Below, piece by piece: positions 26,251-36,029 of a stretch of DNA of 64,000 nt (its first letter is position 1; each line of letters begins with the position of its first letter). The notes below the pieces were generated by a model that was not told the DNA's origin, did no database searches, and saw nothing but the letters and a program-made list of their open reading frames with translations. The stretch comes from GWF2-33-9 sp964500435 (GTDB taxonomy: Bacteria; Bacteroidota; Ignavibacteria; Kapaibacteriales; UBA2268). The translations under genes were made by a program, and so were the position numbers. The DNA lies in the NCBI GenBank assembly GCA_964500435.1, contig CAZCNL010000013.1, forward strand, positions 1 to 64,000, read 5' to 3'.

Positions 26251-27612
26251 ATGAAAAAATCATATTTATTCAGTATTTTTATTTTGATGTTCGTAAGCTT
26301 GAACCTTTTCAGTCAAACCGATAAAAACAGCACAAGCATAACGATTTATAATTCTGGAATAGGCGTTGTCAACGAAGAAAGAACAGCAGAATTGCCCAAA
26401 GGGATTTCAAAGCTGGAAATAACTGATGTACCTAAATCAATAGAACCGACCTCAGTTCATATAAAATTAAATGGTGTGGTCTTCGAACAAAACTTTCAAT
26501 ATGATTTAGTTTCAATGTCGAAACTTTTAGAAAAATATATCGATAAAAATATCACTGTTTCAAATAAAGAACAAAATTTTTCAGGGAAATTACTTTCAAT
26601 TTCCGATAATCAAATAGTTATTTCGAGTCAGGACGGTTTAAAAGTATTTCCAAACATTGAAAATTATCAAATAAGTGTTCCAAACTTGCCAGCTGGGTTG
26701 CTAACAAAACCTACTCTTGTTTGGAAAATCCAATCAAGCGAAAGTGGCAAACAAAATATTAACTTATCATATACAACTTCGGGAATTAGTTGGGACGCCC
26801 AATACGTTGCAGTGTTGAACGAAAAAGATGATGCTATGAGCTTTAATTCTTGGGTTTCAATCAATAATCAAAGCGGAGGAACTTTCGAAAACGCTCAGTT
26901 GAAAGTTATTGCCGGTGAGCCCAATCTTATCCCTAAACTTTATACAAATTATGAAGATATTCAAAGAGCAACTGTATCAGATGAATCTATAAAGTATGCT
27001 CCTAAATTCGAAGAACAATCTTTTTTTGATTATCATATTTACGAATTAAATACAAGAACAACAATTGCTAATAATGAAACCAAACAACTTTCTCTTTTCA
27101 ATGTTGATAAAATTAATGTACAGAAAAAATACCTTTATTCAAATGATTATAAACTTTCAACAGGTGGAAAAGTATCTTCTGTAATTGAATTCTCAAATAA
27201 AAAGGAAAACAACTTGGGTATTCCGTTACCAAAAGGTGTGGTACGAATATTTAAAGTTCGTAATAATTCAGCTGAATTTATTGGTGAAGATTTAATTAAT
27301 CATACTCCAAAAGATGAAAACATCAAACTTAAAGTTGGCAATGCATTTGATATTATTGCCGAAGAAAAAGTAACTTCTGAGAAAAAAATTGCCGACAACG
27401 TTTACGAACGTGATTATTATATCAATTTTAAAAACCACAAAGATGAAGATGTTGAAATTGAAGTTAACAGGGTGTTATATAATAACAATTGGGAAATTAT
27501 TTCATCAAATCAAAAATATGATAAAATTGATGCTTATACTATAAAATTTATTATTCCTGTTAAAAAAAATAAAGAAGCAACTATTCTATATAAAGTTAGA
27601 TTTTCGAACTAA
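26251..27612 (+). CDS. Secreted DUF4139-domain protein
   Basis: A 453-aa exported protein with a signal peptide (SYLFSIFILMFVSLNLFSQ, cleavage near residue 21). The body matches the DUF4139 pattern. The N-terminal part is SITIYNSGIGVVNEERTAELPKG; the core includes VWKIQSSESGKQNINLSYTT, GISWDAQYVAVL and FNSWVSINNQSGGTFENAQL; the C-terminal beta region ends with KEATILYKVRF. Family function is unknown. A short AAAGGT precedes the ATG. It is convergent with the DUF3108 gene, with one base between stops. Confidence 0.8.
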   Translation: MKKSYLFSIFILMFVSLNLFSQTDKNSTSITIYNSGIGVVNEERTAELPKGISKLEITDVPKSIEPTSVHIKLNGVVFEQNFQYDLVSMSKLLEKYIDKNITVSNKEQNFSGKLLSISDNQIVISSQDGLKVFPNIENYQISVPNLPAGLLTKPTLVWKIQSSESGKQNINLSYTTSGISWDAQYVAVLNEKDDAMSFNSWVSINNQSGGTFENAQLKVIAGEPNLIPKLYTNYEDIQRATVSDESIKYAPKFEEQSFFDYHIYELNTRTTIANNETKQLSLFNVDKINVQKKYLYSNDYKLSTGGKVSSVIEFSNKKENNLGIPLPKGVVRIFKVRNNSAEFIGEDLINHTPKDENIKLKVGNAFDIIAEEKVTSEKKIADNVYERDYYINFKNHKDEDVEIEVNRVLYNNNWEIISSNQKYDKIDAYTIKFIIPVKKNKEATILYKVRFSN

Positions 27613-27613
27613 T

Positions 27614-28462
27614 TTATTCAATCTTAGCATTGATTGGACCACGTGTGCCTTTATAACTTGTCAATGTTGCTTCAACAAAACCAATTGGGATGCGAGTAGC
27701 AACTTTCACAGGTATTTTTCGTTCGTCATTAGTGAGCCAAATATAAATTGAACCTTCGCTTTTAAATAATCCACCTTCGACAACAAGTGGTTCGACAACA
27801 ACGCAATCAAATTTTCCTGCATCAACTTCTGCAATGCTTTTTCCGTGTATTTTCACTCCTAATTTATAGGATTTATTGTCGAAGAAATTTTCGAGGTAAA
27901 CAACGTTGCCTTTCTTCATTTGTGATAAATTCATAGTACGGACATAGTAAAATGCAGATACAATATCGTGGATATATTCTGATACATCAAAACTCTTATC
28001 ATCAACAAAAGCTTTATGATTAAATTGGTCAAAATATGCTTTTGAATCTCTTTTGTAATTACCTTCTCGAATGCGTTGAGTAAATTCCCAGGGGAAAATA
28101 CCCGCAACATCTAAAACTGTTGAATATGCATCACGAACACGATAAAGGAAATCTAAACTTTCAAGTGATTTCACTTCGAATTGGATTAAATAGCAAGGGC
28201 GTCCATATCGATAAACTGGATCTTTTGCAATTTGCAAATAACCAGTTCCGGCAGTAATAAATTTATAACCGACTTTGTAATCTAATCGCTCACCAAAACC
28301 GAAAGATTCATTTTTGACATATCGGAATTTATAATTTGCTGTCTGTGTTGAATCTTTAATGTTTATATATGGTTTTTGAGATGGCGAAGAATATAAAAAA
28401 AATACTAATCCAACTAATACCAATGAAATAATTAAGCTAATAACTTTGAATTTTAATTTCAT
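27614..28462 (-). CDS. Exported DUF3108-domain protein
   Basis: A 282-aa protein with an N-terminal membrane anchor or uncleaved signal (VISLIISLVLVGLVFFLY, 7-24). The DUF3108 beta-rich fold follows, with FGERLDYKVGYKFITAGTG near 55-75 and the closing LTNDERKIPVKVATRIPIGFVEATLTSYK. DUF3108 proteins are periplasmic with a lipocalin/LolA-like fold guess, and their ligand is unknown. It lies 1 base from the convergent DUF4139 gene and is followed upstream by the OmpR-type regulator, so it may have its own promoter in the 28463-28567 gap. Confidence 0.8.
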   Translation of the reverse strand: MKLKFKVISLIISLVLVGLVFFLYSSPSQKPYINIKDSTQTANYKFRYVKNESFGFGERLDYKVGYKFITAGTGYLQIAKDPVYRYGRPCYLIQFEVKSLESLDFLYRVRDAYSTVLDVAGIFPWEFTQRIREGNYKRDSKAYFDQFNHKAFVDDKSFDVSEYIHDIVSAFYYVRTMNLSQMKKGNVVYLENFFDNKSYKLGVKIHGKSIAEVDAGKFDCVVVEPLVVEGGLFKSEGSIYIWLTNDERKIPVKVATRIPIGFVEATLTSYKGTRGPINAKIE

Positions 28463-28567
28463 ATTTGTTTTTTATTTGTTTAAACGATATTAACTTAATT
28501 TCATTGATATTAATTGACAATAAGATATTTTTATTATTCAAATTCTATTTACAAAATAAAATCTTCG

Positions 28568-29251
28568 TTAATTATCAGACCCAATATCACGCATTCGATA
28601 ACCTACACCACGAATGCTTTGAATAAGTTGTTTATTTTTCTTATAATCGATTTTTAATCTCAATCTTTTAACATAAACATCAATAATATTTGAATCCGGG
28701 TCGAAATTATGTTTCCAAACATGTTGAGTAATGGTGCTACGGCTCAAAATACGATTTTTGTTTCGCAAGAAATATTCAAGCAGAGTGTATTCTTTCGTTG
28801 TTAATTCAATTTCTTTACCATCACGAATGGCAATATGTGAAACAGTGTCGAGAAGTAAATCGCCACATTTGAGTTTTGTTGTTTTATCAGGTAATGTTCT
28901 TCTCAAAATTGAACGCAAACGAGCGGCAAGTTCTTCGATTGCAAAAGGTTTGCCGAGAAAATCATCAGCACCCATATCAAGTCCTCTGACTCTGTCTGAG
29001 ATATCATCTCGACCACTCAATAATATTATCGGTGTTGTAACACCGGATTCACGTAATTCTCGCAAAACAGAAAATCCATCACGACCAGGCAATATAACAT
29101 CTAAAACAACTCCATCAAATAAGTTATTCAAGATAGTTTCGATTGCCTCTGTGCCATTGTCGATTAATTCAACAATAAATTTTTCTTGCTCTAATCCGTG
29201 TCGGATAAAATTCCCAATTTTTGGGTCATCTTCAACAACTAATATTCTCAT
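28568..29251 (-). CDS. OmpR/PhoB-family response regulator without adjacent kinase
   Basis: A 227-aa two-domain regulator. The receiver domain (1-120) has the acidic pair ED at 7-8, the phospho-acceptor Asp51 in VVLDVILPGRDG, Ser79 at the Thr/Ser switch and Lys about 102 in LGKPFA. A winged-helix DNA-binding domain (about 128-222) ends with the family signature VYVKRLRLKID and IRGVGYRM. It should bind tandem DNA repeats after phosphorylation by a sensor kinase. No histidine kinase is next to it; the only kinase-like protein in the window (51275) lacks the phospho-acceptor His. It sits between the DUF3108 gene and a large secreted protein gene on the same strand. Confidence 0.92.
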   Translation of the reverse strand: MRILVVEDDPKIGNFIRHGLEQEKFIVELIDNGTEAIETILNNLFDGVVLDVILPGRDGFSVLRELRESGVTTPIILLSGRDDISDRVRGLDMGADDFLGKPFAIEELAARLRSILRRTLPDKTTKLKCGDLLLDTVSHIAIRDGKEIELTTKEYTLLEYFLRNKNRILSRSTITQHVWKHNFDPDSNIIDVYVKRLRLKIDYKKNKQLIQSIRGVGYRMRDIGSDN

Positions 29252-29277
29252 ATTATTACTTTTTTATTTTTATAATT

Positions 29278-32208
29278 TTATTTTCTTACAAAAACAGGAT
29301 AAATATCTTTTGTCCCGTCGGACAATTCCAGTAAAATATAGTATAATCCATTTGCAACTAATTCGCCATTGGTATTGAACCCATCCCAAGTTTCGCAATA
29401 AATTATATCTTCTAAATTCGGTTTGTTATTGATTATTTCCTTAACTACTCTATTTCCTTGGTCAATTATTTTAATACTTACATTCGACGCTTTTGGAATT
29501 TTATAGACAATATCCAATACTTCTTTATACGGTTGGAATGGATTTGGTGAAACAATGTTTATATATTTAGGCATCACATTAACCAATATTGTATCAAACA
29601 TTGTACAACCACTTTCGCAACTCGCACGTAATCTAATATTGTTTGCTAAATTTACAGGTAAATTCCAACTAAATGCTCCATCTTTAAATGATGTCGCACC
29701 AATTGGTTTCAAGCTATCTGTTAGTGTTTCAGCAATTAAAAAATATATAGAATCGCATTGGTTTTCGCTCCTTAATGTGTCCCAATTTACTTTTAAAGTT
29801 GGGCAATTTGTGGGACAAGGTTCGACATTTACAGCCAAATACTTTGGTTGAATCTTAATTGTATAAACACTGGAAGAGTCCAAATAATTTTGTCGATTAT
29901 ATATAATTCTTGTGTGTATATTTGCCGTTGAATCAGGTGATTTGGGATTAAAAATCGGCAAACACGGAATAGAAATACTAAATTCAAAATCAGAACCACT
30001 GGATAGACTTATGCTCTGCATATTCGTCCAATTCATTGTATCAGTACTAATTTCCAAAGAAACAGAATCAACACATTTCGAACTGCCTTGAATTTTTAAA
30101 CTATCATCGACTTTGTATATATTTTGGGTAAATTTATCATCAATTATTAATCTTGGAATTTCAAATGAAAATGTAGCCGTCGTGTCAACAATGAATTGTG
30201 GATTTTTAAAACCTGAAATTACGAAAAATCCTTCTTTTCCCGAAAGTCTATCGTCAATTACTAATTTATAAGTAACCGTATCGAAGTTATTTAGTACATT
30301 ATTATCGATTACTTCCAATGTATCCCATGTTGGAATACTATTAACCGTGCGCTGGAATCGAATTCGCACATTTTGCTCCGATAAAGTATAATTAATCCAT
30401 TTTAGTTGCAAAGTATCACCATAACATAAAGTCTCGGGTGGTGTTTGTTGAATAGTTCTATCTGGATATATTATTTTTAGAGAATTCGGAATAATCGAAC
30501 CAAAAACATAAGTGCTATCATTTGTTGTTACTATTATATCATTTCGTCCATCACCTTCCAAATCTGCTATTTCAACTGAAAATATAGTCTGATTTTCGAA
30601 TGTTTTAGTATATAAAGTATCGAATGGGCGACCCTCTTGAAATTCGGGATTATTGTAATCACGCATTTTTAGTATTCGTAATGTTCCTCCATCAACAAGG
30701 AAAATTTCATCTTTGCCGTCGGGATTGTTGTCTATGTCATTTACTGCGGCAACCCAGCCATTAATTCGTGAAGTGCAAATTGTATCAAAATCTCGTAAAT
30801 ACATACCTACTGGGTGTGGTTTTTCCAAATTTGTATTTTCTTGATATTTTAGTATCATTAATTTATTCGAAGGAAAAGCAAAATCACGTGTTGATTGTGA
30901 TACCACAATTTCATTTCCAGGATTATTCGGATAAAATGCATTATCATTCCAAAAGTTACCATCAATATTTCCCGTTGCAATTGACCAATAATGATTCATT
31001 TCACCTGCAAAAGGCGGTAAAGTAGTATTTGGGATTGTTATTATATCGCCATCAATTGTATATAAAAATAATTGGGATTGACCTTTCGAGCTATCTAATC
31101 CGCTATATTCTTCACCAACTAACACAAATGGCTTTTCTGTACCTGTTTTTTTGTCTGTTAAATTTACAATATAAGGGCGAATTAAAGGACGATTTCCATT
31201 TTGATATTGAGTAAAATTGCGTGGTGCAATCTTTTCTTTTACCGTTCTATCTGTAATATCAAAACCCAACAAATAAGGTTTATTCATTATCGTCGGTAAA
31301 GTTATATTGTTAGCTACTGTAAGGGTATCATTAATACTGGGTAAAGTTGGTAATACAACAAAAGTATTATTATTCGCATCTGTTCCAATTGATGGATTGA
31401 ACCTATTAACTTCGGGTCCTAATGGAATTCGATAATCCACATCATCGCCAATATCAGGCATTGGATAAGTAGAAATTAATGAATTAATATTAAATTTGAC
31501 TAACCCTCGAAGAAATGGAATATAGGCTGGTGTCGGATATGGAATTTTGGGTGTGTGAGTATTAACTGTAGCGTAAAGTAACACTTCATTTCCAACATTT
31601 TTACCAGCAAACGGCTTAATTGAGGCGTAAATATTTGGTTTGTATGGTCTCATATCGACAGTTAGTCGTCGGTTAATTAAAATTGTATCAGCGTCAGTGT
31701 TATAAGTAAAAATATAACTACTTGCTAATGTATCTGAGCTTGTTTCCATACTTTCAGTTACTAAAACACAGGGATTACCACTTCCGTTAATATTAGTTGA
31801 TAATGTATCCAAAAGTAAAGATAAGCCTTTAACTCCGACTACTTGTTGGGGAATATTATAAATTTTTGCTAACTTCCCAGTGCCATTGATTATTACAATC
31901 CTTTCGCCCATAACTGCGGCAATTTCATTTGGTGCATATATAAAATTATCGGAAATTTTTGGATTATTAATTATGTTTCCAATAAGTGGCTGTACTTGAC
32001 CAGTAATTAATGGTGTTGACCACTTTAAGACAATTGAATCTAAATATTGTACTTCCGATTTATGAATATTTTGCTTTGTGGATGCAACATTACCCTCTAA
32101 AAAAAGCCAATTCGATGGATTTGCCCTATAAATTTGAGCAATTCCTGTAAATTGTGTATTTACAATTATGAATAAAATGAGTAATATTGTTTTCATTGCA
32201 TTTTTCAT
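29278..32208 (-). CDS. Large secreted protein with VCBS-like repeats and FlgD/T9SS-type C-terminal domain
   Basis: A 976-aa exported protein from the chosen ATG at 32208, which puts a signal peptide (TILLILFIIVNTQFTGIAQ) at the N-terminus; the frame extends further to 32289 but adds residues without function. FG-GAP/VCBS-like segments with Asp-rich calcium-type loops appear around IADLEGDGRNDIIVTT, INDIDNNPDGKDEIF and TGNIDGNFWND. The C-terminus has a FlgD-type Ig fold with ISPNPFQPYK-like entry (SPNPFQPY), then SNVSIKIIDQGNRVVKEI, GFNTNGELVANGLYYILLEL and a positively charged end (VFVRK), as in T9SS sorting domains. It is probably surface-exposed or secreted; the ligand is unknown. Confidence 0.78.
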   Translation of the reverse strand: MKNAMKTILLILFIIVNTQFTGIAQIYRANPSNWLFLEGNVASTKQNIHKSEVQYLDSIVLKWSTPLITGQVQPLIGNIINNPKISDNFIYAPNEIAAVMGERIVIINGTGKLAKIYNIPQQVVGVKGLSLLLDTLSTNINGSGNPCVLVTESMETSSDTLASSYIFTYNTDADTILINRRLTVDMRPYKPNIYASIKPFAGKNVGNEVLLYATVNTHTPKIPYPTPAYIPFLRGLVKFNINSLISTYPMPDIGDDVDYRIPLGPEVNRFNPSIGTDANNNTFVVLPTLPSINDTLTVANNITLPTIMNKPYLLGFDITDRTVKEKIAPRNFTQYQNGNRPLIRPYIVNLTDKKTGTEKPFVLVGEEYSGLDSSKGQSQLFLYTIDGDIITIPNTTLPPFAGEMNHYWSIATGNIDGNFWNDNAFYPNNPGNEIVVSQSTRDFAFPSNKLMILKYQENTNLEKPHPVGMYLRDFDTICTSRINGWVAAVNDIDNNPDGKDEIFLVDGGTLRILKMRDYNNPEFQEGRPFDTLYTKTFENQTIFSVEIADLEGDGRNDIIVTTNDSTYVFGSIIPNSLKIIYPDRTIQQTPPETLCYGDTLQLKWINYTLSEQNVRIRFQRTVNSIPTWDTLEVIDNNVLNNFDTVTYKLVIDDRLSGKEGFFVISGFKNPQFIVDTTATFSFEIPRLIIDDKFTQNIYKVDDSLKIQGSSKCVDSVSLEISTDTMNWTNMQSISLSSGSDFEFSISIPCLPIFNPKSPDSTANIHTRIIYNRQNYLDSSSVYTIKIQPKYLAVNVEPCPTNCPTLKVNWDTLRSENQCDSIYFLIAETLTDSLKPIGATSFKDGAFSWNLPVNLANNIRLRASCESGCTMFDTILVNVMPKYINIVSPNPFQPYKEVLDIVYKIPKASNVSIKIIDQGNRVVKEIINNKPNLEDIIYCETWDGFNTNGELVANGLYYILLELSDGTKDIYPVFVRK

Positions 32209-32572
32209 AAAATTCAAACCAATTCTTGATAAATTAAAATTGATTTGCATTTTTTTCTGATTACAAATTAATAAATATTTCATAATCATTTAATCTTTTT
32301 TTTAATTTTTATTAAAATTTCATTAATTGTTTATTAAAATTATGAACAATTAATGAAAATTACATAGAAAAAATTATACCATATTAATTTCATTTTATTT
32401 CTCAATAAATTTATTTATGAGATTATTACAATAGTCGTGTTTTATTTCTTAATTTTAATAAATAGTGAGTTATTATGAATAAATTGAAAATATATGTACA
32501 AAAATTTTTATAATTTTTAAAAAATTCTTCTTAATTTTACTATTTACAAAAAAACAATTTTAGAGGGAAAAA
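32209..32572. other. AT-rich divergent intergenic region with a perfect inverted repeat
   Basis: This gap separates two divergently transcribed secreted-protein genes. It is extremely AT-rich and contains a perfect 14-bp inverted repeat at 32318-32358, noted separately. Near its right end TTAATTTTAC (32531-32540) resembles a weak -7 box. I see no gene or RNA in it. Confidence 0.5.
32318..32358. repeat. Perfect 14-bp inverted repeat, 13-base spacer
   Basis: TTTCATTAATTGTT (32318-32331) pairs exactly with AACAATTAATGAAA (32345-32358). It could be a regulator-binding dyad or the hairpin of the divergent leader. It is not followed by a T-tract on either side, so a terminator is unlikely. Confidence 0.6.
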
Positions 32573-34708
32573 ATGAAATTCTTAAATTTAATCATTTTTT
32601 TAAGTATAATGTTATTTTTCAAAGCTAATGCACAGATAGTTTATATTAACGAAACAGGTAATAGTATTCAAGCTTGGCAAGACCATTACGACCAAGCCCC
32701 AAATGTTCAAACATGCAGCGAAGGTGTGCTCAAAGACTCTGAAAAACAAGCAGTATTGAACTACATTAATCTTATACGAAGTATTCATAACTTAATACCG
32801 GTAGAATATGACTACACTGGCGATATTTACGCACAAAAATCTGCCTTAATCCAAGTCGCTAATTCATTTTTAAGTCATACTCCACCAACAAGTGCTTCAT
32901 GTTATTCCCAAGCTGGTTATGATGGTTCTGTTAATTCTAACTTATTTCTATACCAAATGTCTGGAAGCGGTTCCGATATAGATTCTCGTGATGCAGTAAC
33001 AGGATGGATGCAAGACAATCAATCAGCAAATGCAGTCGATAGATGCGGTCATAGACGTGCAATTATCAACCCTTTTGTTACAAGAATATCATTTGGGCGA
33101 GTAGATGGTCAATCAAATGTCAGCTCTAATTGGGGAATTAGTATGGCATTGAAATATATGGATAATGTCGATGGCGATATTTCTACACGTCCAATTGAAT
33201 TTGTCGCTTATCCTTACCAAGCATATCCACCAGCACTTGTCGATAAATCATTTTACCTTTCATTTTCTCCTTTTTATGATATGACTGCTTGGTATAAAAA
33301 TACAAATATTGATTATACGAATGCTCAAATCACCGTAAAGACCGAAGATGGCACACCTTTGAATGTCAATTCTATTATTTGGGATTTTGAAGGTTGGGGC
33401 GCCGTTCATAATAATTTAAGATGGAAAGTTGATGGTTTACAAAATGAAGTAAAATATATTGTTGATATTAAAAACATCCTTGTCAACGGACAATCAAAAG
33501 ATTATAATTATTGGTTTAAATTGACAAACAATATTTTCAACCAAAAACCTGGTGTTCCAGTATTATCGTATCCTGCTGACAATGCTCAAAATATGTCCTT
33601 AAATTTAAGCTTTTCTTGGTCAGTTGTTGAATATGCTTATAAATATCGTTTTCAGATTGCAAAAGACTTTAATTTTCAAAATTTAGTAAAAGATATAGAA
33701 GTTACTTCAAATGGTTACGTTATGCAAGGACTTGAGCCGACCACAACTTATTACTGGCGTGTAAAAGCTATCAATGATATCGGTGAAAGCGAATGGGCAC
33801 AAACTCGTACTTTTACAACTTCCGCTCCAAAACCAGACAAACCTACTCTTGTTTATCCTGAAAATAATGCAACCGGTATTTCCACTTTTACGCAGTTTAA
33901 ATGGAATAATATTCCAGGAGCAGAAAAATACCAAATTCAAGTTTCTTATAAATCAGATTTCAGCGGGTTATCAGTTATTATTGACAAAAATGATATTACT
34001 GACACTGTTTATACTGCGCCAGATGGCAAATTGCAACCAGGTACTACTTATTATTGGCGTGTTGCAAGCATTGCAGGAACCCAAAAAAGCTCATACTCAA
34101 CTTCTTGGTCTTTCAAAACGAAAGATAAAGACCCAATCCCAGCCGTTGCTACTTTACTTTCTCCCGGTAATGACGCAACAGATGTTGGTTTAACTCCTTT
34201 GCTCGATTGGGACGATATTCCTTATGCATTGAAATATAAAGTTCAAATTTCAACGAATTTTAATTTTGCACAAGATAATACTTTAGTAAATGAAACTGTA
34301 AATGCAAGTAATTATCAAGTAAAAGCTGGAGTTCTTCAAGCAAATACTAAATATTTTTGGAGAGTGCAATCAATCGGAGAAAGTGGCGCAAGTGATTGGT
34401 CATTAATTTGGATATTTAACACTGGAAATGGTGCTTCTGTCGATGAAAAAATTATAAATAATGGCTTAGTCGAAATTTTACCTAATCCTGCTTCTAATTT
34501 TGTAAACATTAAAGTTAATAAAGAATTATCAGAAAAATCAATTATTGAAATTTATGATCTACTCGGTAATGTCGTACTTAAATCTAATATTAATTCTGTT
34601 ACAAATAGCGAATTTTTAGTTAATATGACTACTTTACAATGTGGTTTGTATTATTTTGTAATCAAGTCTGATGGCAGATTTTACACGGGAAAAATAGAAA
34701 AAATATAA
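32573..34708 (+). CDS. Secreted CAP/SCP-domain protein with three FN3-like repeats and T9SS sorting domain
   Basis: A 711-aa exported protein: signal peptide (FLNLIIFLSIMLFFKANAQ). A CAP-like domain at about 45-200 has YINLIRSIHNL, the cysteine pair in TSASCYSQ/DRCGHRRAII and NWGISMAL. Three fibronectin-III-like repeats follow (about 320-415, 416-515, 520-620), each beginning P-x-L-x-P-x-N/D-x-A and ending YYWRV or similar. The C-terminus (635-711) is a T9SS type A sorting domain, VEILPNPASNFVNIKV, with IEIYDLLGNVVLK and a final basic motif. The gene is followed by a strong bidirectional terminator. GAGGG sits 9 bases before the ATG. Confidence 0.85.
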   Translation: MKFLNLIIFLSIMLFFKANAQIVYINETGNSIQAWQDHYDQAPNVQTCSEGVLKDSEKQAVLNYINLIRSIHNLIPVEYDYTGDIYAQKSALIQVANSFLSHTPPTSASCYSQAGYDGSVNSNLFLYQMSGSGSDIDSRDAVTGWMQDNQSANAVDRCGHRRAIINPFVTRISFGRVDGQSNVSSNWGISMALKYMDNVDGDISTRPIEFVAYPYQAYPPALVDKSFYLSFSPFYDMTAWYKNTNIDYTNAQITVKTEDGTPLNVNSIIWDFEGWGAVHNNLRWKVDGLQNEVKYIVDIKNILVNGQSKDYNYWFKLTNNIFNQKPGVPVLSYPADNAQNMSLNLSFSWSVVEYAYKYRFQIAKDFNFQNLVKDIEVTSNGYVMQGLEPTTTYYWRVKAINDIGESEWAQTRTFTTSAPKPDKPTLVYPENNATGISTFTQFKWNNIPGAEKYQIQVSYKSDFSGLSVIIDKNDITDTVYTAPDGKLQPGTTYYWRVASIAGTQKSSYSTSWSFKTKDKDPIPAVATLLSPGNDATDVGLTPLLDWDDIPYALKYKVQISTNFNFAQDNTLVNETVNASNYQVKAGVLQANTKYFWRVQSIGESGASDWSLIWIFNTGNGASVDEKIINNGLVEILPNPASNFVNIKVNKELSEKSIIEIYDLLGNVVLKSNINSVTNSEFLVNMTTLQCGLYYFVIKSDGRFYTGKIEKI

Positions 34709-34730
34709 AAATAAAAATCCCTCAGAAACA

Positions 34731-34762
34731 AAAAAGGCTGCTCTATGGGCAGCCTTTTTTAT
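34731..34762. terminator. Bidirectional intrinsic terminator
   Basis: AAAAAGGCTGC (34731-34741), 7-base loop and GCAGCCTTTTT (34749-34759). A-tract and T-tract flank the stem, so it can stop both the CAP-protein gene (plus) and the ferredoxin gene (minus). Confidence 0.9.
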
Positions 34763-34782
34763 GCAAAATAATTTATTATTTG

Positions 34783-34971
34783 CTAAACTTGTATTATGCA
34801 ATCAACAGGACATACGGAAACGCATTGTGGTTCATCGTAATGACCTTTGCAATCTACGCATACTGATTCATCAATAACATAAATGTCTTCGCCTTCACTG
34901 ATTGCGGATACTGGACATTCTGGTAAGCATGCGCCACAATTGATACAATCTTCATTAATTCTGTGTGCCAT
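34783..34971 (-). CDS. 2[4Fe-4S] ferredoxin
   Basis: A 62-aa cytoplasmic electron carrier with two cluster-binding patterns. They are CINCGACLPECP (Cys9, 12, 15, 19) and CVDCKGHYDEPQCVSVCP (Cys38, 41, 50, 54), plus a further Cys58. The eight-residue insert between Cys41 and Cys50 is typical of the Allochromatium/Chlorobium-type ferredoxins, which have low potential, and agrees with the FCB-lineage assignment. It is monocistronic: own promoter at 35004-35034 and terminator at 34731-34762. Confidence 0.95.
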   Translation of the reverse strand: MAHRINEDCINCGACLPECPVSAISEGEDIYVIDESVCVDCKGHYDEPQCVSVCPVDCIIQV

Positions 34972-35003
34972 TTTTTTTCTCCATTAAGTAAAATGAACAA
35001 AAG

Positions 35004-35034
35004 CAAAATTAATACTTTTTATTAAATCATCAAA
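35004..35034 (-). promoter_or_regulatory. Bacteroidota-type promoter of the ferredoxin gene
   Basis: A minus-strand TTTG (35031-35034), an exact 19-base spacer and TAATTTTG (35004-35011), 33 bases before the ATG. Confidence 0.7.
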
Positions 35035-35102
35035 ATTTTGAGTGTTATTTTTTTTTAGCCTTTTAAATATAATGATTTAGTGAAGCCTAATAGTAAAATT
35101 TA

Positions 35103-36029
35103 TTATGGTAATTTTTTTATTCTATTAACGAATAGTTGCACGCTTAATAAATGCTTAATAGCAATCATTAATTTATGGATATTCGAAACTTTAATTTTTT
35201 TATGGAAAACTTTATATTCTTTTAGTTCAATTTTTTCGAGCAATCTGTAATATATTTCGTCCATAATTCCTGCCGCAATCATATTTTTCCGTTCTTCTGT
35301 TTTCAAATAACTCCTTGCTTTGAAATAATATTCTTTTGCACGTTGAGCTTCGAAATTCATTAGTTCTATAAAATTATCATTATAAACTTCATTTTGCAAA
35401 TCTTCGATGGAATAATCAAAGCGAGATAAATCTTCTAATGGTAAATATATATATCCTCTATCTTTGTCAAATTTTACATCTCGCAAAATATTTGTCAATT
35501 GCAATGCATATCCTAAATTAATTGCGTAAGATTTTGTTGTTTCGTACTTATATCCGAATATTTCAATTACTATAAGCCCAACTACACTTGCTACATCAAA
35601 GCAATAATTTTTAAGTTCTTCGAATGTTTCGTAAGTATTTTGTGTTAAATCTCGTTTAAATCCATTTAACAATGTTTGGAAGTATTGCATTGGAATATTA
35701 AATCGCTTAATTACAAAACGCAATGGCGATAAATAATCCGATATACTTTTGTTATCATCGTATATATTGATTAATGTTTCTTCCCAACGATGAATTCGTT
35801 CGAGCTTTTTTGCCACAAAATCAGCTTTTGGAACATTACTTTTGGGTGAAAAAACTGATTTCGAATCAACAATATTATCTAAATAACTTAGGAAATTATA
35901 TATCGTATATATGGCATTACGTTTTTCTTTGGACAACATATTAAATGCCCAATTGAAATTCGATGTTTCGGTTTTTGTTAACGGTTCTTGTTCGAATGCC
36001 GCTAAACTTGATTGCTTTAAAACTTCCAT
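35103..36029 (-). CDS. hpnD: Squalene/phytoene synthase family, presqualene diphosphate synthase HpnD-like
   Basis: A 308-aa isoprenoid head-to-head condensing enzyme. The first Asp-rich motif is YLDNIVDSKS (near residue 51). The second is NILRDVKFDKDRGYIYLP (near 175), with both Mg-diphosphate Asp sets present. In the HpnCDE route HpnD joins two farnesyl diphosphates to presqualene diphosphate, HpnC converts that to hydroxysqualene and HpnE reduces it to squalene. Assignment between C and D is by overall resemblance (SNFNWAFNMLSKEKRNAIY start) and could be swapped. It overlaps hpnC by 13 bases. No hpnE is in the window. Confidence 0.78.
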   Translation of the reverse strand: MEVLKQSSLAAFEQEPLTKTETSNFNWAFNMLSKEKRNAIYTIYNFLSYLDNIVDSKSVFSPKSNVPKADFVAKKLERIHRWEETLINIYDDNKSISDYLSPLRFVIKRFNIPMQYFQTLLNGFKRDLTQNTYETFEELKNYCFDVASVVGLIVIEIFGYKYETTKSYAINLGYALQLTNILRDVKFDKDRGYIYLPLEDLSRFDYSIEDLQNEVYNDNFIELMNFEAQRAKEYYFKARSYLKTEERKNMIAAGIMDEIYYRLLEKIELKEYKVFHKKIKVSNIHKLMIAIKHLLSVQLFVNRIKKLP

